A stretch of 45,000 bases of DNA from Prorocentrum cordatum. Taxonomy: Eukaryota; Sar; Dinophyceae; Prorocentrales; Prorocentraceae. Both the position numbers and the translations under genes were made by a program. Positions within the stretch are counted from its first letter, which is position 1. Each line of letters starts with the position of its first letter. The stretch is taken from positions 293,756-338,755 of the forward strand of contig CAUYUJ010015033.1 of the NCBI GenBank assembly GCA_963575745.1. Reading direction: 5' to 3'. The notes beneath the pieces were generated by a model that saw only the letters and a program-made list of their open reading frames with translations, did no database searches and was not told the origin of the DNA. Positions 1-9,777 of this stretch are shown in pieces.

Positions 1-1075
1 ATCGCCGCCGCTGATCGTATCCATATCCGCGCCATCGCGGATTTGATGCAGGGCGCGATCCCGTGGATACGGGATCCCATGGAACCGCTCCGCGCGGGGC
101 ATCCGCGAGAACGCGCCCCGACCCTGCCGTAGATAAGGATAAGCTGTCGGGGGGGGGGCCTGAAGCGTCCGGCCCTGCCTGGCGAGGGGGGGCGGCCAGA
201 AGAGCCCGGCTGCACCTCCCGAGCCGAACGCTGACGAAACGAACCCTGGGCCTCGACGCCTGGACAGCCGGCCGAAGGACCCCACCAGACGCCGCGGCGG
301 ACGCAGCCCGAAAAATGGAACGCCGCCCAGAAAGCCCACCCCGACCCCCTCAAGGCCCCGAAGACCCCCTGGAAACCTCACGAAAGCCTCCGAAGTCAGC
401 CAACGGCCTTGGAAGGCGGCCACATGCCGACCCCAGAAGACCACGGAAGACCATTGGAGAACTCCACAGGCAAGCTGGAAAGCCCTTCGACCTCACCAGA
501 ATGGCCAAGCGAACACCTCCCGGGGACCTCCGAGCAGCAGGGCAGGCGAGGACCCCCGGGAGCCGCCAACAGCCCACCACGGCGACCGGGCAGAGGCACC
601 CGGAGGCTCCGCGCGCCCCCAGGAGACCACGAGCATACCCGAAGACCATTCCGGAGCCTCCGAAGCCAGCCAGCGGCCACGGAGGACGGTCGCACGCCGC
701 CCTCAGAGGCCCCCAGGCTCGCCGAAGGGCCCTAGGGCCGACCCACCACCTCCTCCTCCCCCTCTCTCTCCCACTCCCGAGGGGGGCGGCAGCCCCGCGG
801 AGTTCACGCGCTGTTCGCCCCGCCGCCGCGGCCGCGGCCGCGGGCGCGATCCTCGTACCTCGCTGCTGCTGCTACTCCTGACATCGCAACCTGCTTCCCA
901 ACTCGGGGGGGGCGTGGCCCCCCCGTCCGCACCGCCCCGCTCAGCCTGGCGGGGGCGGGGGCGGCGGCGGCAGCGCGGGGGCAAGGCGCCGCGCGGCCGC
1001 AGCGGCGGCCGCAGCGCCTCCCTCGCCCGGCGATGGCGGGGGAGGCGGAGGCTCCGCGGGGGCCAGGCGCCGCGC
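1..1075. other. GC-rich stretch without a recognisable gene
   Basis: The stretch is strongly GC-rich, with proline/arginine-like codon runs in every frame on both strands, as expected for GC-biased DNA in which stop codons are rare. It includes dense GGC and GGGG runs near 900-1080. Long open frames exist here, but none shows a recognisable motif or amphipathic pattern. I see no RNA gene or ordered repeat. Confidence 0.5.
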
Positions 1076-1131
1076 TGCCTAGGCGGCGGCACCAGCGCCT
1101 CCCTCGCCTTGGGGTGGCGAGGGCGGCGGCC

Positions 1132-1441
1132 TCAACGCCGCGCTCCAGCGGCAGCGGGCGCCGCTGGCGCCCTGCTCCGCGCGGCAGCAACCTCGGCCGC
1201 CTCCACGATCGCCTCGGCCACCGTAGCTGAACTGCAAGTCCTTGATGGTCCTGCTGCCCTCAGGGATTCGTCCGTGTCGGCGTCCATGACGATCCCGTGG
1301 GCGACGACACATCTCCTGGTTTCGAGCTTGGTCGTCGTGCATCCTGTCATCGCTTGCCTCATCTCGGCCGTCTCCGTGATGTGGGCCTCGAAACGGCACC
1401 AGCTTCTCCTTAGCCATCCTCATTAGGTCCATCGTTAACCA
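1132..1441 (-). pseudogene. Broken continuation of the upstream minus-strand frame
   Basis: This follows directly after the TGA that ends the frame at 1442. The same frame continues past the stop with a Lys/Met-rich helix-like stretch (MAKEKLVPF). After about position 1391 the sensible reading moves to another frame, which continues EAHITETAEMRQAM and then a Thr/Cys-rich piece with VMDADTDES. The in-frame stop plus the frame change suggest either a decayed coding sequence or sequence errors. I do not recognise the family. Extra introns could also explain the change, but no clear splice pair was found. Confidence 0.35.
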
Positions 1442-2577
1442 TCACGCCTCGTTCTCCATGATGACCTTCTTTTGTGTGGCGGCGCCGAGCCCAAGTCTAC
1501 CCCGAGGGTAGTCGGTACTTTTGTATGTGCTCGCCTCGCTGTCTGCTGTTGGCGTCCAGGGAGCGGAAGGGGGCCTGACAACCAGCGCTGAAACTGCATC
1601 CATTACCTCGTACAAAGCACACATTTCCTGGATCGACTGTCCGAGCCTCAGGTCCAGGTCCTCGCGGTCGGTATTCAACGTGCCGATGTTGCCTGCGTTT
1701 GCGTAGCTCTGGATGGCGGTGGTGAGCCGCACGTCGAGGTCGGTGCTGGCAAAGATGCTCCATATAGTTTGGTCGCGGATGCATCCGCGAGGCGCACCGT
1801 TCAGGGCGGCGGGGGCACTATGGTGTTGCCGTGGTGTTGCTGGCGTTGGGCGCTGCTGCACGGTGGTGACCGTTGGGGGGACAGCCTTCTCGACACGTCG
1901 TGGCATCCCTCTTTGCTCCACGCCGTCCGCCTTATTTGCTGGTTGCAACGCTTTGTCTTCCCGCCATCCTTTAGCTTTCAGCTTCTTAGTCTCCTGTGCG
2001 TCTTGGTATTCATGGGCTCGACCTCCTGCAGGTAGTATCCCATGCATCCTGTGTTTCGGTGTCGCAAATGCCTGACCCACCTTACCCGTGACCTGAAGTC
2101 CGTCCTGCAGCATTCGCAGGTCGAGCCCCTCGCGAAGTACTACCGGTGCCCGGCGGGGAGATGCTTCTTGGTCCTGTGGCGCTTCCATGATGCCGCTGAG
2201 GTGAAGCAGCATCCGCAATCGTAGCATATGAAAATCGGTTTTCGTGCCAGGCTGGTTCTCGTTGTGCTCTCCGGCGTGGGTGTGGTCGTCGTCTCCCCGC
2301 TGCCTCTTCCAAGCTTTCAACTTGCAGGACTCCAGCCACCACCTTTTGTACGCCTCCCACGCCTTCTTAACAACTTTAGACATGATGTTGGAGTTCCTTC
2401 TGCACCACTGGTACCAGGCCTTGTAGTCGCTCGAGCTCTCAGGCGTCTCCTCCTCCTCCTTCTCCTCCTACTCCTCCTCCTCCTCCTCCTCCTCCTCCTC
2501 CTCCTCCTCCTCCTCCTCCTCCTCCTCCTCCTCCTCCTCCCCCTCCCCCCCCTCTTGGATGCCCCCGAGGAGACGAG
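1442..2577 (-). CDS. Hypothetical protein fragment with poly-Glu start
   Basis: This frame is open for about 378 codons on the minus strand. It has no ATG until 2383, but the reading clearly extends upstream of it. The (CTC)n tract on the plus strand is read as poly-Glu (about 2446-2550), followed by a Trp/Tyr-rich segment (SDYKAWYQWCRR) and a basic helix (MSKVVKKAWEAYKRWW). The middle is charged. The C-terminal third contains a helical-looking piece (IWSIFASTDLDVRLTTAIQS) and a Leu/Asp-rich piece near LDLRLGQSIQEM. No catalytic motif or known domain was recognised. The frame is limited upstream by a TGA near 2578 and ends at a TGA (1444-1442). It may be an internal exon of a larger gene or the leader open reading frame of a decayed retroelement; the sequence does not decide. 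Function unknown. Confidence 0.45.
2446..2554. repeat. (CTC)n microsatellite
   Basis: A nearly pure CTC/TCC trinucleotide tract ending in two C homopolymers (5 and 8 bases). On the minus strand it reads in phase as GAG codons, giving poly-Glu at the start of the frame that runs to 1442. Confidence 0.9.
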
Positions 2578-2843
2578 ATCAGGCCACCAAAGTGCCCGAG
2601 GACCTCCCGAGACTTCCGAGGACAAGGAAGGAACAGCAGGACCCCCGGAGCAGAAGGCCCCTGGGAGCGCCGAGGGCACGAGGACGACAGGCAGAGACCT
2701 GGAAGAGCGGAGGTCCTCCCAGCCTACCCCGTCCCAACTCCACCCAGCCCAGCCCGGCAGGACGGGGAGGGAGGCAGGGAGGGAGGGAGGCGGGGACGGG
2801 GAATAAGGGAGAGGGAGGGAGGAGAGCCGACCTGCCCCTGGCG

Positions 2844-2845
<2 letters not shown>

Positions 2846-2890
<45 letters not shown>

Positions 2891-3000
2891 ACAGACGACG
2901 GACGACAGACGACAGACGACAGACGACAGACGACAGACGACAAACGACAGACGACAGACGACAAACGACGACGACAGACGACGACGACGACGACGACGAC
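2846..3000. repeat. (GAC)n tract grading into CAGACGA heptamers
   Basis: It starts as a pure GAC run, changes to about ten copies of a 7-base unit (CAGACGA, with AAACGA variants), then returns to GAC. The heptamer looks like a GAC tract that gained one base and was then amplified. Confidence 0.9.
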
Positions 3001-3830
3001 GCCCGCGGCGGCAGCAACGGCGGCGAGACGGAAGACGACCGACGCCCGGGCCAACATCAGCGAGCGGCCCTCTGGCCTCCCATCCCGGCCCCTCCCGCCC
3101 AGTCCAGTTCATCCCACCCCAGCCCTGGGACGGCTGAGAAGGAGGGACGGGAGAACAGAAGAGCGCGCTATGGGGGGAGGCCGGGGGGGGCCTAATGGAA
3201 CGCCCCCCCCGCTGTGCGGCTCCGGCGGCACCACAGCGTCCGCGCGCACGACGACTATGCGGATCCCTATGCGGATCTCTATGCGGATCCTGGCGGAGGA
3301 GGAGGGAGAGTGGCAGGAAGGGGACGAGGAGGGGGGGCAGAAGTAGGAAGGCGAGGGGCAGGTGGAGGTGCGAAAAAAAGTGAGCGTGCTGACAAGCAGG
3401 GAGGTGAAATTTGTGCTAAATGACTTCCCCTATCAGCGAGTCATTCCGGTCGTTCTCCACTGCTTCACCACCATAAGCTTCTGAACAATATGCCGCCGCT
3501 GCCATCGCGCAGGTCCTAGCTATAGCAGGTCATGTTTCATTCGGTAGCAATATCAGCGCAGGTGCCGTCACCGTAATGCTCGTCGCCGCAGACATACTGC
3601 ATGTGACCTGTATTTGCCGACCCGTTTGGGTTCCTCGGCGTGTGGGATGTTGACACCTCCCCGAAAAGCCCTCCCCCGGAGCTGGCCTGGCCGATTTGGG
3701 GTGAGGGCCGCCTCACCACCAGGGCCTGCGGACTCATCTGGTCCTGAAAAGCTCCAAGGCGCATTCAAATCGCCCACGAGAGCCATGAGACAAGATAACA
3801 TGGCCGCACGACAACTCCAGCTGGCCTCAA
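3001..3830. other. No gene seen; short 12-bp repeat inside
   Basis: Purine-rich DNA at 3140-3400, then mixed sequence of more ordinary composition. The only ordered feature is the triplicated 12-mer at 3255-3290. No convincing frame or RNA gene was seen. Confidence 0.5.
3255..3290. repeat. 12-bp tandem repeat, 3 copies
   Basis: Three direct copies of CTATGCGGATCC; the middle copy ends in T instead of C. Each contains the palindrome GGATCC or a variant of it. Confidence 0.9.
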
Positions 3831-3839
3831 GATAAGCTG

Positions 3840-4340
3840 AAATGGCTCCAGAACGACCCAAGACAGCTTCCAGACAGGTCAGGGTACTACGAAGAAAGCC
3901 AAAGAGGGGCTCCAAAAGGACCCCCAAGAGGGCCTCTAGAAGCAAAATGACTTGATTCCCCGATGGCCTTTTATGATGATACCCTTCTTGCCGCTGTGGA
4001 CTTCCAGCCGCCCAAGACGGCCCAAGAGGCCTCCAAGATGGCCGCAAGACAGCCTGTGAGGGCCCCAAGCAGGCCCACGAACGGCCCATCAGGGCCCCAA
4101 GGTGGCCCAAGAGGCCCCCAAGACGGCCCAGAAAGCCCCAAGACGGCCCAAATGGACCCCAAGACAGTCTCAAGACGGCCCAGAGGGGCCCCTAAAACAC
4201 CTTCCGAAGGCGCTGGACGCGAAGAGCGCCCGAAGACGGTCCCAGACGCCCCCAAGAGGCCCCCCAAAAAGCCCCAGAGAAGCCCCAAGAGGCCCCCCAG
4301 GGGCCCCCAGAAGGCTTCCGGGAGCCCCCGAAATGCCCAT
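3840..4340 (-). repeat. Diverged inverted copy of the CTTGGGCC repeat family
   Basis: Irregular repetition of CCAAGACGGCCCAAGAGGCC-like words. This is the reverse complement of the CTTGGGCCGTCTTGG words that dominate 19-41 kb, so it is an older, minus-oriented relative of that satellite. The conserved boxes of the full unit (hairpin head, TTACGTCA set) are not seen here. Confidence 0.7.
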
Positions 4341-4980
4341 GCGCTAAAAGTTCTGGACGCACACCCAGCGAAGTAAGAGGATCCAGTTTCCCATAACAGA
4401 GGTAACCAGAATGCCCCCTGTGGACCGGCGGCGTGACGGAAGCCAATGAATCATCATCGCCATATCTGCAGCCGTCGCTGTCGTCGTCGCACTACTGTGG
4501 CTGCTACAATCTGCACCATCGTATATGTAAAAACTGTGCTGACAGTGTGGAACATTAATATACTTATCAGCCTAGGCGCAATACGCGGCAATCCTGGACA
4601 GCTTTGGCCCGTGGAATCTCGAGGAAACCAATCAGCTCTGCACCTGAGGCTTGCAAAGATATCCGACACGCCACAATGAGGCCCCAGAGGAGCCCTGAGT
4701 ATGCACACGAACTAATGGCATGCTCACCTCTTCTGGCGAGGAAGGCAGCGCTGCTCCTACAGCAGCCCCTTATTCCTCCTCACACCTTCCCCTAGATTCA
4801 CCCCCAGATCCAGCCGTGGCCACACGGCCGACCCCAGAGGCCAACTCAAACTCACAGAAATCTCACCAGCCTTTGAGGGCGAGGGTGGTTTAGGACGGTT
4901 CCTCCTCCAACTCCCCTTCTTCTCCTTCGGGGAGGGGTTTATCACTGTTCCTTGACGACCAGCAGCTAACCAGGACTCAT
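4341..4980. other. No gene or ordered repeat seen
   Basis: Lower-GC, mixed-composition sequence. Reading frames are short and lack recognisable motifs. I see no RNA gene or regulatory site I could support. Confidence 0.5.
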
Positions 4981-5000
4981 GACAATCCCGCCCACCATCC

Positions 5001-5050
5001 CTGTCAACAAAATTAGCCTGGCGAAGAACCCAACAGTATGCAGTAGTGAG
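5001..5050 (+). repeat. Left arm of an imperfect inverted repeat
   Basis: The arm contains TAGCCTGGCGAAGAACCCAA followed by a TATGCAG word. Its reverse complement recurs with few mismatches at 6130-6175. The two arms enclose both minisatellite arrays, so they behave like the outer parts of one element or of a large imperfect palindrome. Confidence 0.75.
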
Positions 5051-5075
5051 TACCGCAGTCGTGGGTATCGTCTTC

Positions 5076-5640
5076 CATGGAGCTCCCTCTGGGGCCACGA
5101 AACGCTGTGCTGGGCGGGGGAACCGCATGCGCACTGCGCCAGTGGGACCTTCGGTGGACCTCCCTATGGGGCCACGAAGCGCTGTCCTGGGCGGGGGAAC
5201 TGCATGCGGACTGCGCTACTGGGACCTTCGGTGGAGCTCCCTCTGAGGCCACGAAACCTTGTACTAGGTGGGGGAACCGCATCCGGACTGCGCCACTGGG
5301 ACTTTCGGTGAAGTTTACTATGGGACCACGAAGCGCTGTCCTGGGTGGGGGAACCGCATGCGGACAGCGCCACTGGGACCTTCGGTGGAGCTCCCTACGG
5401 GGCCACGAAACGCTGAGCTGGGCGGGCGAACCGCATGCGCACTGCGCCACTGGAACCGTCGGTGGAGCTCCTTCTGGGGCCACGAAACACTGTACTGGGT
5501 GGGGTAACCGCATGCGCACTGCGCCACTGGGACGTTCGGTGGTGCTCCCTATGGGGCGGCGAAAGGTTGTACTGCGTGGGGGAACCGCATGCGGACTGCG
5601 CCACTGGGACCTTCGGTGGAGCTCCTGCTAGGGCCACCAA
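5076..5640 (+). repeat. 77-bp minisatellite, about 8 copies
   Basis: The word GGGGCCACGA or a variant recurs at 5092, 5168, 5245, 5322, 5399, 5476, 5553 and 5630, a period of 76-77 bp. Each unit also carries GGGGGAACCGCATGCG and CTTCGGTGGAGCTCC. The period is not a multiple of three, so the open frames across it change phase in each copy and are unlikely to be coding. Confidence 0.92.
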
Positions 5641-6105
5641 AGGCTGCATCGAAGGCCCACATGCCAGCGTTCGCATGCGGCCGCCGCACCCATTTTGGCA
5701 CACCCCTCACACGCTTCGTGACCCCATAGGGAGCTCCACCGAAGATCCACACGCCAGCGCTCGCATGCGGCCGCCGCACCCATTTTGGCACACCCCACAC
5801 AGGCTTTGTGGCTCCATAGGAAGCCCCACCGAAGACCCACACGCCAGCGCTCGCATGCAGCCGCCGCACCCATTTTGGCATACCCCTCACACGCTTCATG
5901 GCCCCATAGGGAGCTCCATCGAAGGCCCACATGCCAGCGCTCGCATGCACCCACCGCATCCATTTTAGCACACTCATCACACGTTTCGGGGCCCCCTAGG
6001 GAGCTCCACCGAAAACCCACACGCCAGCGCTCGCATGCGGCCGCCGCAACCATTTTTGCAAAGCCCTCACACGTTTCGTGGGCCCATAGGGAACTCCACC
6101 GAATG
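5641..6105 (-). repeat. 90-bp minisatellite, 5 copies, inverted relative to the 77-bp array
   Basis: CCCACACGCC-type words recur at 5656, 5746, 5836, 5926 and 6016, exactly 90 bp apart. Each unit holds GGAGCTCCACCGAAG, the reverse complement of the CTTCGGTGGAGCTCC core of the neighbouring 77-bp array, and a CCATAGGGAGCTCC box. The two arrays are therefore related but point in opposite directions and differ in length. Confidence 0.92.
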
Positions 6106-6109
6106 CGGT

Positions 6110-6175
6110 GCATACAACAACGGAACCCACAGCTGCATATGGTTGGGTCCTTCGCCAGGCTAGTTTTTGACATGG
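6110..6175 (-). repeat. Right arm of the imperfect inverted repeat
   Basis: The core GGTTGGGTCCTTCGCCAGGC with a downstream TTTTTGACATGG is the near-perfect reverse complement of the left arm at 5001-5050. The TATGCAG/CTGCATA words at the array-facing side also match. Confidence 0.75.
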
Positions 6176-6352
6176 ACGGCGGGGTGGAGCATAAAACCTG
6201 CTGCGCGCAGGGCCGCCACCCCTTTCAAAAAACAATACCGAATACACTTTGCGGCAAAATCTGGATCACGCGCGGGCACCCCACGGTCACTTTGCATTGG
6301 TTTCTGACAGGGACGGCGGAGGTGTTGGCATATTACCTGCTGCGCGCAGGCC
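6169..6352 (+). repeat. Direct repeat of about 45 bp, two diverged copies
   Basis: A segment starting GACATGGACGGCGG and ending ACCTGCTGCGCGCAGG (about 6169-6212) recurs as GACAGGGACGGCGG ... ACCTGCTGCGCGCAGG (about 6308-6352), 139 bp apart. The second copy also resembles the outside edge of the inverted-repeat arms. Confidence 0.7.
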
Positions 6353-6439
6353 CATCAGACATAATGATGGCCACTCAACCGCGATTGCGCAGTGACTTTC
6401 GACAGGGGTGTTTGGGGCCGGCACGTTTCCAGATGAGTA

Positions 6440-6660
6440 CTGTCACGTGCACGGGCGCACCTGGCAGAATCTGCGCGTGCCCCGAACGTGGCGCACCTGG
6501 CGCGGCTGGAGCACGCGGCACACATGGCGAACGTGGCGCGTCTGAAACACCTGGGGCGCCTTGCACGCTTGGGCCCCAGGGGTGCCTGGTGCACCTGGCG
6601 TGCGTGGCGCGCCTGGCATGAGTGGCGCACCTCGCCCCAGCGTCGCGCACATGGGACTTG
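6440..6660. repeat. Degenerate GGCGCACCTGGCG-type short repeat
   Basis: Words such as TGGCGCACCTGGC, GTGGCGCGCCTGGC and GTGGCGCGTCTG recur irregularly without a fixed period. They give collagen-like Gly/Ala/Pro readings in several frames, which is a repeat artefact. Confidence 0.55.
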
Positions 6661-6819
6661 TTGTGGTTCCCAGTAGATGTCCATCCAAAGACGACCACTG
6701 AACATGCTGCGGCTCGGATGCTACTTATTTGTTGCGAGGGCGGGCGGGAATGAGCGAGACGGCTTGCGTGCGGGGAGTGTGTCTCGACCCCTCCCCCTAC
6801 CCCCTCCTCTGGAGCGTCC

Positions 6820-7400
6820 AAGATGGAACAAGATGGCGCCAAGAGGGCCTTGGGGAACGCAATATGATTTCCAAGATGGCCCAAGATAGCGCAAGATCGT
6901 TCAAGATGACCTCCAACCTGCTCCAAGAGGCCCCAACAGCGCTCCAAGACCGTTCCAAGAAGCCACGGAACACCCCCAAACGAGTCACCAAGAGGCCAAA
7001 ATCCGTGCAAAACCTTTGGAGAATCAATGTGGTTCGCCTTCTCGCCGTTTCGCTTCCAACGGTCCTCCGAAGACTCAAGATGGCTCCAAGAAGCCCTAAG
7101 AAAGCCCAAAGAGCAGCCCGAGAGGGTCCGCCCAAGAGCGCTCCAAGAGCATTCCAAGAGGGGTCTACGGGGCGAGCTTAGGAGCTGCAGAGGGGGGGGG
7201 GGGGGGGGGGAAATAGGGACCCCCCTTCTTTGGTCCTCCAAAAAGGCCCCAAGAGGCGCTGAGGAGGCCCCAAGAGGACTCCACGAAGTGCCCGAGAGGC
7301 TTCAAAGGACCCCCCCCCCAGAGGCCCCAAGAGGCTCCCCCAAGGCACCCAAGACGCTCCAAGAGGCCTCTGTGACCGCCGAGGGGCTTCCAAGACGCCG
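6820..7400 (-). repeat. Diverged AAGAGGCCCC-type repeat, minus-oriented
   Basis: Repeated CCAAGAGGCCCC and CCAAGATGGC words form another old, inverted relative of the CTTGGGCC family. A G19 homopolymer at 7192-7210 interrupts it. Confidence 0.6.
7192..7210 (+). repeat. Poly-G run (19 G)
   Basis: Nineteen consecutive G after AGCTGCAGA. It could form a G-quadruplex, and it is a likely place for sequencing length errors. Confidence 0.95.
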
Positions 7401-7473
7401 CATGAGAACTCCAAAAATCTCCTAAAGAAGAGACGCCGAAAGGCATCCTAGACGCCTCTGGCCTTTCTGCTCG

Positions 7474-7610
7474 CCCTCCTCCTCCTCCTCCTCCTCCTCC
7501 TCCTCCTCCTCCTCTCCTCCTCCTCCTCCTCCTCCTCCTCCTCCTCCTCCTCCTCCTTCCTCCTCCTATTCCTATTCCTCTCATCCTCCTCCTCCTCCTC
7601 ATCCTCATCC
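7474..7610. repeat. (CTC)n microsatellite with interruptions
   Basis: Long CTC/TCC tract with a few TTCC, TAT and CAT interruptions, followed by C/T-rich DNA to about 7710. On the minus strand one phase gives an Asp/Glu-rich acidic segment and then poly-Glu, as seen near 2.5 kb. No further coding support was found, so I do not call a gene. Confidence 0.88.
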
Positions 7611-7719
7611 GCCTGTGTCTCATCGTCCCTTCTCCCTCCGCCCCCTCCCCCTCGCCATCCCCCTCACCCTCCTTCTCATCCGATTCCTCCTCCATCTTCC
7701 CCATCTTCGGGTACGATGG

Positions 7720-8640
7720 ACTCGCCAGCCCTTTTTCCCACTGCATGCCCCCCAACATGCCTGATCGGGGCAGCTCATCTGGGCATCGCTTCTGGATGGG
7801 ATGGTGGGGCTACTTTTTTGTTTGTCGCGGCCGCGAGCGAAGAGCGCAGGCGGCGAAAAGGGTGTCCGGGCCGACGGGCAAACCTAATTAGCTGCTGGGC
7901 GCAGCGCGAGCCGGCCGGGCCAGCTCACAGAGGCAGCGGCTGCGGCAGCGGCGGCGGGGGGCTGGCTAGCTGAACTGCAACGCCCAGGGAAGCTCGGGCA
8001 TCGCGCAGCCCTGTGGCAAAATGCCAGGGAATTCTGTGTTACGCGCCGCGGCGCCAATCCACCACGGTGAAGGTGCTTGTCGGGACAGGCAGAGAGCAAC
8101 CTGCACGCACAATCCTCACAGACACTGCAGTGGGGAAAGGCTAGGTACACACTGGTCATGTCGCCAGGAAGCGCCATGGGCCAGGCCCGTGTCGACGGCG
8201 TAGACCTGCCTGGTCGGCTGGGACGGAACGAGGATGGAGGCACAGCGTCCGACGGAAGGCTGGACCACTCCGAGACGCCACGCACATATCCAGCGGGGCA
8301 CGCCAGTCCCGAGCAAGTGGCAACGAACCGGCCCGAAGGCGACGGCGCCTGCGGGCCCGGCCCATGGCCACACGGCCACGACGAGAGCGTCGCAGAGAAC
8401 CGCGCATTGCGCGGAGAGGAAGCCTGACTGGCGGGGATGGACGTCGCCAGCGCGGCCGGGAGAGTAGGCACCAGGGGCGACAGCGCCAGGGGGCGATCAC
8501 CCACGTTGCGATGCAGGGTCACGGGGCCCCGACAGGCCACCCTGCCCGCGTGGGACCCTCTCGCGGCGGGGGCGGCGGGGACAGACATCACCAGCCGGCC
8601 ACGTGTAGGGGCCCGACAGGGACACCCGGCGCCAGGAGAG
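7720..8640. other. GC-rich stretch, no supported gene
   Basis: Long open frames overlap on both strands, but none has a recognisable motif and their composition matches GC-driven chance frames. No RNA gene was seen. Confidence 0.45.
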
Positions 8641-8760
8641 AAAAGGGAGAGGAGCGGGAGCCAGGGAGCGGCTGACGGCCGCACGGGTTCGCATGGAGCA
8701 CACGTCCAGGGGAGCGTGCCCAGGCAGCGGCTGACGGCCGCACTGAATTTATATAGCAGC
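8641..8760 (+). repeat. 59-bp tandem duplication
   Basis: Two adjacent copies each carry GCGGCTGACGGCCGC (8668-8682 and 8727-8741) followed by an ACGTCCAG word. The first copy reads CACACGTCCAGG and the second CCCACGTCCAGT. Confidence 0.75.
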
Positions 8761-8952
8761 CCACGTCCAGTGGAACGCGCGGGGGCACTCATGGGCCCAG
8801 GGTTGCGCTGCCATCTGGCAACCACACAGCCAGGACAATGTACGAGCAGAGCTTCCCGACGGGTAGCACTGTCCACTGTCGACCTGCTGGGCCCTGCGTC
8901 GGCGGCCTGCCTGCATCACTGTACCTGCAAATATGCCCATGTTACCAAGGGT

Positions 8953-8967
8953 GCAGCTGACGGCTGC
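8953..8967 (+). repeat. Dispersed copy of the GCGGCTGACGGCCGC motif
   Basis: GCAGCTGACGGCTGC differs from the tandem copies at two symmetric positions, so its partial palindrome is preserved. A further copy lies at 9256-9270. Confidence 0.55.
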
Positions 8968-9255
8968 TCAGAGTTTAATATTAGCCAGGGAGCAGCTGCG
9001 GCTGCTACGGAATGGGTAGGGACGCCCCACGGAAGCTGCCGCGCTTCGGCCTTGCCAGTGGGCCCGTCTGCAGCGCCGGGGAGCTGCCCCGCTCCTGCCA
9101 CGCGGCCGCCCGACTGCCAGGGCCTGCGGGGGCCCCGCCAGGCACCGACGGCGCGGTCAGCCTCTGGACCGATGCTGGACCCTACCCGAGCCTGCTTCCT
9201 GGCAGGGGGGGAGCGTCGGTCTCGTCGGTTCCTGTCGGGAGGAGCTGCCAGGGGC

Positions 9256-9270
9256 GTGGCTGACGGCCGC
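9256..9270 (+). repeat. Dispersed copy of the GCGGCTGACGGCCGC motif
   Basis: GTGGCTGACGGCCGC is the fourth copy of the 15-base word in about 600 bp. Flanking sequence is not obviously conserved. Confidence 0.55.
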
Positions 9271-9777
9271 CGGCATTCTTCAAACTAGCCGCTGCCAAGG
9301 CGGCCAAGGGCCTCTACAGTCACGAGACGGGGGCAAAAGGGGGCGAGATGTGTCGGGCGCCGAGGGGCGGGCCCCGTCGGGGAGGCCCGAAAATGGGAAC
9401 GCGTGGGCTGCGGCGTCCGCGCGTCGCCCACGCGCATCTAACCAGCCGAGGCTGTCTAGCTATGCTGCGCCGGGGGGGGGCGGGGCGGCCGCCTGCCGGA
9501 GCGATAGGCAGCCCCGAGGTATCACGGCCGACAGGCCGGGCGCAGCGAGGTGAAACGGGCCCAATGGCAGGCCAGCGCACAATGACAAGGGGATAAATTG
9601 CGCCGCCAGCCATTGCGCGCGGAGCGATGGGGGGGCTGGGCGGCTGCGAGGTAAATCCGAGGTCAGCACCACTAGCGGCGGGGTGGCCTCGGGGCCTGCC
9701 GTCTCGCAGGCCACTTTCCCCGCGGGAGTCTGCAGCGCGGCAGCGGCTGACCTTCTCCGAGACGCTGCCGCGTTGCT

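Noticed and set aside
63-881. Long open frame at the left end
   Set aside because: Composition is Arg/Pro/Ala with no motif; the region is so GC-rich that stop codons are rare in all frames.
5076-6105. CRISPR-like array
   Set aside because: Units of 77 and 90 bp repeat along their whole length with no unique spacers, and no cas-like gene is present.
8745-8760. TATA-like word TTTATATAG
   Set aside because: Isolated AT-rich word with no supported gene downstream; TATA boxes are not typical of the suspected lineage.
7884-9288. Overlapping long frames on both strands (330 codons minus, 283 codons plus)
   Set aside because: They cover the same DNA in opposite directions, show no domain, and are explained by GC content.
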